Of a stretch of 32,279 nt of DNA, positions 8,140 to 16,530 are shown one piece after another; position 1 is the first letter of the stretch; each line of letters opens with the position of its first letter. The stretch lies in contig CAYSHP010000023.1 of the NCBI GenBank assembly GCA_964430875.1, positions 1-32,279 of the forward strand. The letters run 5' to 3'. Both the position numbers and the translations under genes were made by a program. Below the pieces are notes generated by a model, which was not told where the DNA came from, did not search any database, and saw nothing but the letters and a program-made list of their open reading frames with translations. This stretch comes from M55B127 sp035269185. GTDB taxonomy: Bacteria > Bacillota > Halanaerobiia > Halanaerobiales > M55B127.

Positions 8140-9390
8140 ATGATTTACGAATTAAAATTTGGTAATAAAAAATTGGAAGTCAACATTCCAGAAAAAAATT
8201 TAATGAAGACCATATTACCTAATGATGTTAAATCACTTGAAAAGCCTTTATTAGAAGTAAAAAGGGCCCTTTCTGAACCTATAGAAAGCAAAAAGTTAAA
8301 AGAACTTGTGAATACTGATGATGAGGTTGTTATTTTAGCCAGTGATATTTCGAGACCAGCACCTTCTTATTTGCTTATACCACCTATTGTCGAAGAATTA
8401 AATGAAGCTGGTATAAGAGATAAACAAATTAAAATTGTATTTGGACTAGGAGTTCATAGAAAACAGACGCCTGAAGAAAAAGAAAAATTGGTAGGTAAAG
8501 AAATTTTTGATAGAATAGAATGTATAGACCATGATGTGGATAGCTGTAGGTATGTAGGGACCACCACAAGAGGAACAAAAGCAGAAGTATTTGACCAGGT
8601 TTTAAATGCAGATTTCATAATTGCTACTGGAAATCTTGAATATCATTATTTTGCCGGATTTAGTGGGGGAGCCAAAGCATTAGCTCCTGGAGTTTGTAGT
8701 TGGGAGACCATTAAGAAAAATCATCAAAGATTTTTGGATCCATTGGCAAGAAGTGGGCAAATTGAAGGTAATCCAGTCAGAGAAGAAATTGAAGAGATTG
8801 GGGAAATGGTTGGCGTTGATTTTATGTGTAATGCGGTTTTAAATAGTAGTAAAGAAGTAATTAAAGTTGTAGCCGGTGATGTTACAGCGGCTCATAGGGT
8901 GGGTAAAGAATATATTGAAAATATTTATAAAAGTGAGATTGAAGAATTAGCTGATATTATTGTTATTTCACCCGGTGGTATGCCTAAAGATATTGATCTA
9001 TATCAATCTCATAAAGCCATGGAAAATGCTAGCTTAGCTGTAAAAAAAGGTGGTAAAATTATAATAGCTGCTAATTGCCAAGATGGTTTAGGAGAGGAAA
9101 ATTTTGCTGAAGCTTTAACATCTGGCTTAAGTCCAGATGAACTTATTAATGAATTAGAGGAACAATTTATTCTAGGTAGACATAAAGCTTCTAGAATTGC
9201 TATGATTCATAAAGAGAGTGAAATATTTTTAATCTCATCTTTAGATGAAAAAATAAAAAGAGAATTATTTGTCAGAAATTATGAAGACATTAATGAAGCC
9301 GTTAATGATGCAATTGAAGAACTGGGTCCAGAGGCCAAGATATTAGTTATTCCTTATGGTATTTCGACTCTTCCTCAACTAAAAGAATAA
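8140..9390 (+). CDS. LarA-family nickel-dependent 2-hydroxyacid racemase/epimerase homologue (first copy)
   Basis: This 416-residue protein belongs to the lactate racemase LarA superfamily (DUF2088), which uses the nickel-pincer (NPN) cofactor. In the characterised LarA the key residues are His108, His174, Lys184 (covalent cofactor link) and His200. Here the matching residues are His106 (GLGVHRKQTPEE), His169 (EYHYFAGFSGGAK), Lys179 and His195 (KKNHQRF). The 10- and 16-residue spacings are identical, so an active cofactor-bearing enzyme is likely. Known homologues racemise lactate, malate, phenyllactate or hydroxyglutarate, or epimerise gluconate. The substrate here is unknown. The cofactor genes larB, larC and larE are not in the window. 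It precedes malic enzyme, which makes malate one candidate. Confidence 0.9.
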   Translation: MIYELKFGNKKLEVNIPEKNLMKTILPNDVKSLEKPLLEVKRALSEPIESKKLKELVNTDDEVVILASDISRPAPSYLLIPPIVEELNEAGIRDKQIKIVFGLGVHRKQTPEEKEKLVGKEIFDRIECIDHDVDSCRYVGTTTRGTKAEVFDQVLNADFIIATGNLEYHYFAGFSGGAKALAPGVCSWETIKKNHQRFLDPLARSGQIEGNPVREEIEEIGEMVGVDFMCNAVLNSSKEVIKVVAGDVTAAHRVGKEYIENIYKSEIEELADIIVISPGGMPKDIDLYQSHKAMENASLAVKKGGKIIIAANCQDGLGEENFAEALTSGLSPDELINELEEQFILGRHKASRIAMIHKESEIFLISSLDEKIKRELFVRNYEDINEAVNDAIEELGPEAKILVIPYGISTLPQLKE

Positions 9391-9433
9391 GTGTTAAATT
9401 CTAATATCATTAATATGAAAAGGTGGGATCAAT

Positions 9434-10663
9434 TTGAAAGATTTAGAAAAAAAAGCATTAAAAATGCATGAAGAAAATGTCGGCAAATTAAAGGTAGAAA
9501 GTAAGGTTAAAGTTGAAAACGAAGATGATTTAACTTTAGCATATTCACCTGGTGTTGCTTATCCTTGTCTTAAAATAGAAAAAAATAGTGAAGATATTTA
9601 TAAATATACTAACAAAAGTAATTTTGTGGCTATAGTATCAAATGGTAGTGCTGTTCTAGGCTTAGGTAATATTGGAGCTAGAGCTTCAATACCAGTAATG
9701 GAAGGTAAAGCAGTTTTATTTAAAGAATTTGGAGGAATTGATGGGTTCCCTATTTGTTTGGACACTGATGAACCAGAGGAATTGATTAAAACTGTTAAAC
9801 AATTGGAACCAGTATTTGGCGGGATAAATCTCGAGGACATCAAATCTCCCGAATGCTTTATAATTGAAGAAAGATTAAAAGAAATATTGCCAATACCTGT
9901 TTTTCATGATGATCAACATGGAACAGGAATTATTACAGTTGCAGCTCTGATTAATTCTCTAAAATTAGTACAAAAAGATTTTAAAGATTTAAAAGTAGTA
10001 ATAAATGGTGCTGGTGCAGCGGGGATTTCACTAGCAGAAATTATCATGGAAAAAGGAACTAAAAATGTTATTTTATTGGATAGCCGTGGTGCTATTTATG
10101 AAGGAAGAGATAATCTGAATATTATAAAGGAAAGAGTTTCAAAAATTACAAATCCCAAAAAAGAAAAAGGTACATTAGGTGAAGTAATAAAGGATGCAGA
10201 TGTTTTTATTGGTGTTTCAGTTGCAGATGTGATGACTTCAGAGATGGTTAAAAATATGGCAGAAAAGCCTATTGTATTTCCTATGGCCAATCCTAATCCG
10301 GAGATAAATCCCGAATTAGCTTTGAAAGCTGGCGCTTACATCGTAGGAACAGGACGTTCTGATTATCCCAACCAGATCAATAATGTTTTAGCTTTTCCTG
10401 GAATTTTTAGAGGAGCTTTAGATGTGATGGCAAAAGAAATAAATATGGAAATGAAACTAGCTGCTTCAAAAGCATTAGCTGAACTAGTCAAGGAGGATGA
10501 ATTAAAAGCTGATTATGTTATTCCCAAACCTTTTGATAAAAGAGTAGGCCCCCATGTTGCTGCAGCAGTTGCTCAAGCAGCAGTTAAAACCGGTGTAGCC
10601 AGACGAAAATTAAGTTACGAGGAGGCATATAAAAAGGCAGAAGAGAAGATAAGGAGAGAATAA
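9434..10663 (+). CDS. Malic enzyme, short form (oxidative decarboxylation of malate to pyruvate)
   Basis: This is a 409-residue malic enzyme without the C-terminal phosphotransacetylase-like extension. Signatures are LAYSPGVAYPC with the catalytic Tyr, GKAVLFKEFGGIDGFPIC with the catalytic Lys, the metal-binding stretch INLEDIKSPECFIIEERL, and PVFHDDQHGTG. The nucleotide-binding loop VVINGAGAAGIS is followed by an Asp in LLDSRG, which favours NAD over NADP. It starts with TTG after a GGTGGG site. Its position between two LarA homologues suggests it takes one malate enantiomer supplied by a racemase. It could also act on a related hydroxy-diacid. Confidence 0.93.
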   Translation: MKDLEKKALKMHEENVGKLKVESKVKVENEDDLTLAYSPGVAYPCLKIEKNSEDIYKYTNKSNFVAIVSNGSAVLGLGNIGARASIPVMEGKAVLFKEFGGIDGFPICLDTDEPEELIKTVKQLEPVFGGINLEDIKSPECFIIEERLKEILPIPVFHDDQHGTGIITVAALINSLKLVQKDFKDLKVVINGAGAAGISLAEIIMEKGTKNVILLDSRGAIYEGRDNLNIIKERVSKITNPKKEKGTLGEVIKDADVFIGVSVADVMTSEMVKNMAEKPIVFPMANPNPEINPELALKAGAYIVGTGRSDYPNQINNVLAFPGIFRGALDVMAKEINMEMKLAASKALAELVKEDELKADYVIPKPFDKRVGPHVAAAVAQAAVKTGVARRKLSYEEAYKKAEEKIRRE

Positions 10664-10666
10664 AAA

Positions 10667-11965
10667 ATGAAAGTAAAAATACCTTATGGTAAAAAAGATG
10701 TAGTTGAAGTTGAAATCCCAAATAAAAACTTAATTGGAGTATACGAAACAGAAGAAGGAGACCCTATCAAAGATGAGAAAGAAGCTTTTGAAAGGGTTCT
10801 TAGAAAGCCACTAGGGACTAAACCTCTTTGTGAGATTGCAGAAGACAAAAAAAATGCAGTAATAGCTATTACTGATCATTCTAGACCAAATATTGAGAAA
10901 AAAGCACTGCCCCTTATCATAAAGGAGTTGAATAAAGGAGGTATTGATAACTCAAATATAACAATTATGATCGGACCAGGATCACATCGGCCTGCTTATG
11001 ATGAGGAAGTACAAGATAAGTTAGGTGGATTATATGGTAAGATAAATACAGTTTGTCATAGTGCGTTCAACAGTGAAATGATAGATTTAGGGAAAACTAG
11101 TTTTGGTCATCCTGTAAAGATTAATAAAGAATTTTATGAAAGTGACCTCAAAATATGTTTAGGTACAGTGCTTCCACATCCATTCGCAGGTTTTAGCGGG
11201 GGGGCAAAAATGGTTTCGGTTGGTGTAGCAAGTGATGAAACTATAAGTTCGACACACAGGCCTACTATTATTGATCATCCACAGGCAAGTTTTGGGATTG
11301 TTAAAGATAATCCTTTTTATCTTTCAAGCCTTGAAATGGCCAAAATGGCAGAAGTTGATTTTTTAATAAACGGTGTAATGAATGAAGCAAATCAATTGTT
11401 TTATATTCAAGCTGGTGAAGTAAAGGAAGCACACGCGGATATTATATCAGCTATAAGAGAAATGTTTGAAATTAAAGTTCCAGCTAAAGCCGATGTTTTA
11501 GTCGTAGCCAGTGGCTATCCAAAAGATTCTAATCTTTATCACGTTTCAGCTATGGGGGTCTGCGCTGTTGCAGGTTCTGCTGTAAAAAGACCTTGTATTA
11601 ATAGTGGTGGTAGATTAATAATGGTTTCACCAATGAAAGACGGTATCTATAATAATGTTTATTATGATACATTGGCAAAATTTGAAAACCCTCAAAAAGT
11701 GGTAGATGTTGTAGGAGATTATGAAGAATTTGAACCCGGTCATCATAGAGCTTATGGTGTTGCCCAGGTATTATCAGAGTATGATGTTGTGATGGCTGAA
11801 TCACATCTTGAGAGTGATATTTTTTCTAAGATACACATGAAGTCTACAGAATCAGCCCAAAAAGCTATTGATGATGCGATTGAGGATTATGGTGAAGATG
11901 TCCAGATTGCAGTTCTTCTTTATTCACATAGAATGATTGTACAACATGAAATTGAGGTGGAATAG
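10667..11965 (+). CDS. LarA-family nickel-dependent 2-hydroxyacid racemase/epimerase homologue (second copy)
   Basis: This second LarA-superfamily protein has 432 residues and is clearly diverged from the first copy. The active-site set is complete: His107 in IGPGSHRPAYDEE, His171 in LPHPFAGFSGGAK, Lys181 and His197 in SSTHRP, again with 10- and 16-residue spacings. The surroundings differ from copy one: the first His is followed by RPA instead of RKQ, and an extra THRPTIIDHPQ follows. A different substrate is therefore likely. The gene is 3 bases after malic enzyme and touches the dehydratase start, so the three are co-expressed. Some LarA homologues epimerise sugar acids such as gluconate, which would fit the IlvD/Edd gene that follows. 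Confidence 0.9.
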   Translation: MKVKIPYGKKDVVEVEIPNKNLIGVYETEEGDPIKDEKEAFERVLRKPLGTKPLCEIAEDKKNAVIAITDHSRPNIEKKALPLIIKELNKGGIDNSNITIMIGPGSHRPAYDEEVQDKLGGLYGKINTVCHSAFNSEMIDLGKTSFGHPVKINKEFYESDLKICLGTVLPHPFAGFSGGAKMVSVGVASDETISSTHRPTIIDHPQASFGIVKDNPFYLSSLEMAKMAEVDFLINGVMNEANQLFYIQAGEVKEAHADIISAIREMFEIKVPAKADVLVVASGYPKDSNLYHVSAMGVCAVAGSAVKRPCINSGGRLIMVSPMKDGIYNNVYYDTLAKFENPQKVVDVVGDYEEFEPGHHRAYGVAQVLSEYDVVMAESHLESDIFSKIHMKSTESAQKAIDDAIEDYGEDVQIAVLLYSHRMIVQHEIEVE

Positions 11966-13642
11966 ATGAATGATTTAAGAAGTCAAAAACATATGGAAGG
12001 TATTACAGGAGCATATGCTAGAGCTATGTATAGAACAATGGGATATACAGATGATGATCTTAAAAAACCTCAAATTGCAATTGTAAATTCATTTAGTGAA
12101 AGTAATCCTGCCCACTTTCATCTTAGAGAATTAGCGCAATATGTTAGAGAAGGAATTTATACCGCAGGTGGAATGCCAGTTGAATTTAATACTATAGCAC
12201 CTTGTGACGCTGTGGCACAAGGAAAAGGAATGCATTATATATTACCATCAAGAGATATTATTGCTGCCTCAATTGAACTTATGGTTCAGGCTTCTCAATA
12301 TGATGGTTTAGTAATGTTGTGTTCTTGTGATAAGATAGTACCAGGTATGTTAATGGCAGCAGCTCGATTGGATTTACCTACTGTTTTTCTCACTGGTGGA
12401 GTAATGTTACCAAGAGAAATTGATGAAGAAGAATTTGTTACATGTGATATAAAAGAAGCCATGGGTAGAGTTAAATCAGGTGAAATCAGTGAAGAAAAAT
12501 TTTATGAAATTGAAGCTACTACATGTGCAACTGTGGGTACATGTTCAATGATGGGAACAGCAATGACAATGAGTACTTTTGTGGAAGCACTTGGTCTTAC
12601 CTTGCCTGGTTCCACTACCATGCTTGCTGTTGATTCTCAAAGAATGCATATCGCTAAAGAAATCGGAAAAATCTCAGTGGGTTTGGTTAAAAACAATATT
12701 ACAGCTAGTGAAATGATTAATGAAAAAACAATAAAAAATTTAATACGTTATTTAATGGCAGTTGGGGGTTCTACAAATGCTATTCTTCACCTTCAAGCTA
12801 TTGCGGCTGAGATTGGTTATAAACTACCATTGGAAATATTCGATGAATATAGTAATTCAACACCTTTATTAGCCAAATTTAAACCAGCCTCAAAATATAA
12901 TATGAGTGATTTTCATAAAGCAGGGGGAGTTTATGCTATTTTGAAAGCATTATCACCTGAATTGTTTACAGATTTCAAAACTGTAACTGGGCAAAAGATG
13001 AGTAAGGAGCTTGAGAAAGTGAAATTTGAACCTAGTGATATAATCAAATCACCCGAAGACCCTCTTTCTGAAAAAGGCGGCTTAGCTGTTCTAAAGGGTA
13101 ACTTAGCTGAAAAAGGTTCGATTGTTAAAGAAAGCGGTGTGGATGATGAAATGTTAGTTCATAAAGGACCAGCAGTTACTGCTGATTCTGAAGAAGAAGT
13201 AAAAGAATTATTACTTTCAGGTAAGGTTAAACCAGGAGACATTCTTGTTATTCGTTATGAAGGACCAGCTGGTGGACCTGGAATGAGAGAATTGTCCCTA
13301 CCTGCTGCTATATTAGTGGGGATGGGTTTGGGGAAATCAGTTGCAATGATAACTGATGCTAGATATTCTGGAGCAACTAGAGGTCCATGTATTGGCCATG
13401 TTTCTCCTGAAGCTGCAGTGGGGGGGAATATTGCTTTTATAAAGGATGGAGATATAATTGAAATAGATATTCCGGCCCGCAAATTAGAGTTAAAAGTTTC
13501 TAAAGAAGAATTAGATAAAAGAAAAGAAACTTGGGAAAAAGTACCATTGAAAGTTTCTGATAATAGCTTTTTACAGACATATGCAAAAATTGTAAGTGAT
13601 GCTGCTGAAGGTGCTTTATTTAAATATGTAAATGAGGAGTAA
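11966..13642 (+). CDS. IlvD/Edd family dehydratase (dihydroxyacid or sugar-acid dehydratase)
   Basis: This is a 558-residue iron-sulfur dehydratase that removes water from a 2,3-dihydroxyacid to give a 2-keto-3-deoxyacid. Probable cluster ligands are Cys80 (IAPCDAVAQGKGMHY), Cys121 (CSCDKIVPGMLMAAARLDLP), and Cys187 or Cys193 (TTCATVGTCSMMGTA). The conserved PSRD and GPAGGPGMRE blocks are present. The N-terminal position that is Cys in many family members (PCNxHL) reads NPAHFHL here, so the cluster ligand pattern is that of the branch using CDxxA instead. Lacking other ilv genes and lying beside a LarA homologue and a UxaA-type dehydratase, it probably serves sugar-acid or hydroxyacid catabolism rather than valine synthesis. 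The substrate is not assignable. Confidence 0.85.
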   Translation: MNDLRSQKHMEGITGAYARAMYRTMGYTDDDLKKPQIAIVNSFSESNPAHFHLRELAQYVREGIYTAGGMPVEFNTIAPCDAVAQGKGMHYILPSRDIIAASIELMVQASQYDGLVMLCSCDKIVPGMLMAAARLDLPTVFLTGGVMLPREIDEEEFVTCDIKEAMGRVKSGEISEEKFYEIEATTCATVGTCSMMGTAMTMSTFVEALGLTLPGSTTMLAVDSQRMHIAKEIGKISVGLVKNNITASEMINEKTIKNLIRYLMAVGGSTNAILHLQAIAAEIGYKLPLEIFDEYSNSTPLLAKFKPASKYNMSDFHKAGGVYAILKALSPELFTDFKTVTGQKMSKELEKVKFEPSDIIKSPEDPLSEKGGLAVLKGNLAEKGSIVKESGVDDEMLVHKGPAVTADSEEEVKELLLSGKVKPGDILVIRYEGPAGGPGMRELSLPAAILVGMGLGKSVAMITDARYSGATRGPCIGHVSPEAAVGGNIAFIKDGDIIEIDIPARKLELKVSKEELDKRKETWEKVPLKVSDNSFLQTYAKIVSDAAEGALFKYVNEE

Positions 13643-13649
13643 AGAAAAC

Positions 13650-13934
13650 ATGAAAATTAATATTCTGCAGATTAGCAACAAAGATAATGTTGCTGTGCTT
13701 CTGTCTAATGGAAGTAGGGGAGATCATTTTACTTTTGAAAATGAGAAAATTAATTTAAAAGAAAATATCAATTTTGGTCACAAAGTTGCTTTAAAGAGTA
13801 TAAAAAAAGGAAACAAAATAATTAAATATGGTGAAATTATTGCATATGCTAAAGAAAATATTGAACCAGGTAATTGGGTTCACAATCATAATATTGTCTC
13901 AGACCGCGGCAGATTGAAAGATGGTGAAAAATAA
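13650..13934 (+). CDS. UxaA-type dehydratase/lyase small subunit (SAF domain)
   Basis: This small protein of about 94 residues matches the N-terminal SAF domain of altronate/galactarate dehydratases. Its signature is the GNWVHNHN segment near residue 80, preceded by the typical KKGNKIIKYGEIIAYA. The chosen ATG lies 12 bases after GAGGAG. A GTG/ATG-like start further upstream would overlap ilvD and lacks a ribosome site. The stop overlaps the large-subunit start by one base (TAATG). Split small/large UxaA proteins include altronate dehydratase pairs and also (2R)-sulfolactate sulfo-lyase SuyAB. The sequence alone does not separate these. Confidence 0.82.
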   Translation: MKINILQISNKDNVAVLLSNGSRGDHFTFENEKINLKENINFGHKVALKSIKKGNKIIKYGEIIAYAKENIEPGNWVHNHNIVSDRGRLKDGEK

Positions 13935-15112
13935 TGGATTTTTTTGGATATAAACGAGCTGATGGTTCAATAGGAGTAAGGAATTATTTAATAGTGATTC
14001 CTTCAGTTTTTTGTGCTAATCATGTTGCAAAACAAATTGCTGCTAATGTTCCCAATGCAGTTTGTCTAACTCATTCTGTTGGGTGTAGTCAGGTAGGTGA
14101 AGACTTAGAACAAACTGCCAGAACCTTAAAAAATCTTGCAACCCATCCTAATGTAGGCGGAGTATTAATAGTGGGACTAGGTTGTGAAAGGTTTACTGTT
14201 CAAGAATTTTATGAAGCTGTTAGAGAAAATGGTAAAATTGTAGAGAAAGTTGTTATTCAAGATGTAGGTGATTCCATAAAAGCAATTGCAGAAGGAACTG
14301 AAAAACTACAGAAATTAAAAATGGAAGTAAATAAATATAAGCGTCATAAAGTAGAAATATCTAATTTAACAATTGGCCTTGAATGTGGAGGTACAGATGC
14401 TACTTCTGGTTTTGCAGCCAATCCAGCTATTGGAAAAACATCTGATTTGCTAATTGAAGCCGGTGGATCATCCGTTTTCAGTGAAACTACAGAATTATTA
14501 GGTGCAGAACACATATTAAAAAGAAGATGTATAAATGATAAAGTTGCATCAAGTATGTTAGAATCTGTAAAAAAAACAGAATCAGAACTTGCACTATCTA
14601 CATCTAAAGAGAGATATAAACATAGATCTGACTTAATATCCACTGGAAATTTTGATGGGGGCGTAAGTACTGTAGTAGAAAAAGCCCTAGGTAATATTCA
14701 TAAAACAGGGACATCACCCATTGTGGGAGCGATAAAATTTGCTGAGAAATTAAAGGTCAAGGGACTAAATTTCATGGATACTCCTGGACAAGATGGTGAG
14801 TCAACCACTGGATTAGTTGCGGGTGGAGCACAAATTATTTTGTTTACTACAGGAAGAGGTACCCCAACTGGTTTTCCAATTGCTCCAGTTTTAAAGATTA
14901 CAGGGAATAATGATACTTATGAAAAAATGGAGCTTAATATTGATATAAATGCAGGTAGAATAGTATTAGGTGAAACTGATATTGATAATATGGGCAAATA
15001 TATATTAGATAATGTTATTGAAGTAGCTTCAGGTAAAAAAACGAAAGCAGAAATATTAGGACATGAAGAACTATTTAATATCCCGCGAGTCTTAAATTAT
15101 TGTGGTAAATAA
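13934..15112 (+). CDS. UxaA-type dehydratase/lyase large subunit (altronate/galactarate dehydratase or SuyB-like)
   Basis: This 392-residue protein opens with FFGYKRADGSIGVRNYLIVIPSV, the invariant entry of the UxaA/GarD large domain. It carries HSVGCSQVGED, GLGCERF, LECGGTDATSGFAANPAIG and the MDTPGQDGESTTGLVAGGAQI block. These proteins bind iron and eliminate water from sugar acids, or sulfite from sulfolactate. It pairs with the SAF subunit just upstream. It is the last gene of the long operon: the next gene is 121 bases away with its own ribosome site. Product inference: a 2-keto-3-deoxyacid or pyruvate, feeding the ferredoxin oxidoreductase or downstream metabolism. Confidence 0.87.
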   Translation: MDFFGYKRADGSIGVRNYLIVIPSVFCANHVAKQIAANVPNAVCLTHSVGCSQVGEDLEQTARTLKNLATHPNVGGVLIVGLGCERFTVQEFYEAVRENGKIVEKVVIQDVGDSIKAIAEGTEKLQKLKMEVNKYKRHKVEISNLTIGLECGGTDATSGFAANPAIGKTSDLLIEAGGSSVFSETTELLGAEHILKRRCINDKVASSMLESVKKTESELALSTSKERYKHRSDLISTGNFDGGVSTVVEKALGNIHKTGTSPIVGAIKFAEKLKVKGLNFMDTPGQDGESTTGLVAGGAQIILFTTGRGTPTGFPIAPVLKITGNNDTYEKMELNIDINAGRIVLGETDIDNMGKYILDNVIEVASGKKTKAEILGHEELFNIPRVLNYCGK

Positions 15113-15233
15113 AATTTAAAAATTAGGCACAAATAATACGTTGTAAACTTCATTAATAATTTCAATATACTCAAATTCATATAATATATTTTCTTATTTT
15201 TAAGGTAAAAGGGAAATAAAGAAGGTGGATTAA

Positions 15234-16460
15234 TTGGAAATTGTAGGCTTAGCTATAGGTTTTTCTGTAGCTGTATTGTTAATTTTTAAAAAATATAATA
15301 TGGGTTTATCACTATTTATTGGAGCTACTATTTTAAGTTTTTTTAGCGGCTTTGGTATTAAAGATATGTTCCAACACATAATTATGACGTTAAAAGATCC
15401 AACTGCTGTTCAGTTAATGTTAGTTGTATCCTTGATAAGTGGATTGGGGTACCTAATGGATTTAACTGGTGATATGAGAAGGATGATAGAATCCTGTATA
15501 GCAATTTTTAAAGATGGAAGAATTTTAAGCATGTTGCTGCCAGCATTAATAGGAACACTTTCTGCTCCCGGGGGAGCGATTTTATCCGCCCCAATGGTTA
15601 ATGAAAGTGGAGATAAAATAGGTATAAACCAAAATCATAAAACAGCAGTTAATCTTTTTTTCAGACATATCGGATATTTTGTATATCCGCTTTTTTCCTC
15701 GATAATAATTGCCAGTAGTATTTTAGAAAAAAGTGCATTTTCAATCATTAAATATAATATCTTTATTATGCTTGTTGGTTTAATTGTGGCTTATTTTATA
15801 TTTTTTAGAAAATCTAAAAATAATAATAACAATCAAGAGAAGAGAAATATACTTAAAAATTTAAAAATATTTTTTAAATCATTTCTACCTATTTTTGTTG
15901 CATTGGTTTTGGCTCTAGGATTAAAAGTGTATTTTCCATTAGCAATATTAATTGGAGTAATAACCGCAATTTTTAATGATAGACCTGAAAATAACAAAAC
16001 AAGTATATATCGAAATAGAATTAAAAAATTCTTTAAGGTTGGAATTAAATATAATTTAGTGTTAATCATTTTAGGTGTTATGTTTTTTAAGACAGTTTTA
16101 GAAAATTCGGGAGTTATTAATATCCTTGCCGAAGGTTTAGCAAGTTTTGGATTACCTTTAATTTTAGTTGTGATTGTACTTGGGTTTATATCTGGTTATG
16201 TGACTGGAGTCCATATGGCTGCTACTGGAATCTTACTTGCGATTTTTGTTCCTTTATTTCCAGCGGGTGTGGAAGGTCCTTATATTTCTCTTTTATTTAC
16301 TTCGATAATTCTTGGTTATTTAGTATCACCATTGCATTTGTGCTTAGCACTTACAGCTGATTATTTTTCAGCTGATCTAAAAAAAGTATATGGATTGCTT
16401 TTTTTCCCAATATCTGCGATGATAGCGGCAGGTATTACTCAGGTTATATTTTTTTCATAA
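15234..16460 (+). CDS. DUF401 family integral membrane transporter
   Basis: This 408-residue, strongly hydrophobic protein has about ten to eleven membrane segments. The GTLSAPGGAILSAPMVNESG loop near residue 112 and the late GYVTGVHMAATGILLAIF and SPLHLCLALTADYF blocks are what I associate with DUF401, a member of the ion-transporter superfamily related to gluconate/citrate-type carriers. The start is TTG, 8 bases after an AAGGTGG site. It follows the dehydratase genes, so uptake or export of an organic acid is a reasonable guess, but no substrate is known to me. The 121 bases before it are AT-rich, with no strong promoter or terminator that I can define. Confidence 0.78.
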   Translation: MEIVGLAIGFSVAVLLIFKKYNMGLSLFIGATILSFFSGFGIKDMFQHIIMTLKDPTAVQLMLVVSLISGLGYLMDLTGDMRRMIESCIAIFKDGRILSMLLPALIGTLSAPGGAILSAPMVNESGDKIGINQNHKTAVNLFFRHIGYFVYPLFSSIIIASSILEKSAFSIIKYNIFIMLVGLIVAYFIFFRKSKNNNNNQEKRNILKNLKIFFKSFLPIFVALVLALGLKVYFPLAILIGVITAIFNDRPENNKTSIYRNRIKKFFKVGIKYNLVLIILGVMFFKTVLENSGVINILAEGLASFGLPLILVVIVLGFISGYVTGVHMAATGILLAIFVPLFPAGVEGPYISLLFTSIILGYLVSPLHLCLALTADYFSADLKKVYGLLFFPISAMIAAGITQVIFFS

Positions 16461-16530
16461 TTTTTAGTTAGTACATTAATTATTATATAATTCTTTACTT
16501 AAACTTAAATTCTTGTTTGGAGGTATATTT

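Noticed and set aside
14344..14643. Antisense open frame within the UxaA-type large subunit
   Set aside because: Same reason as above: it overlaps conserved family blocks and has no independent support.
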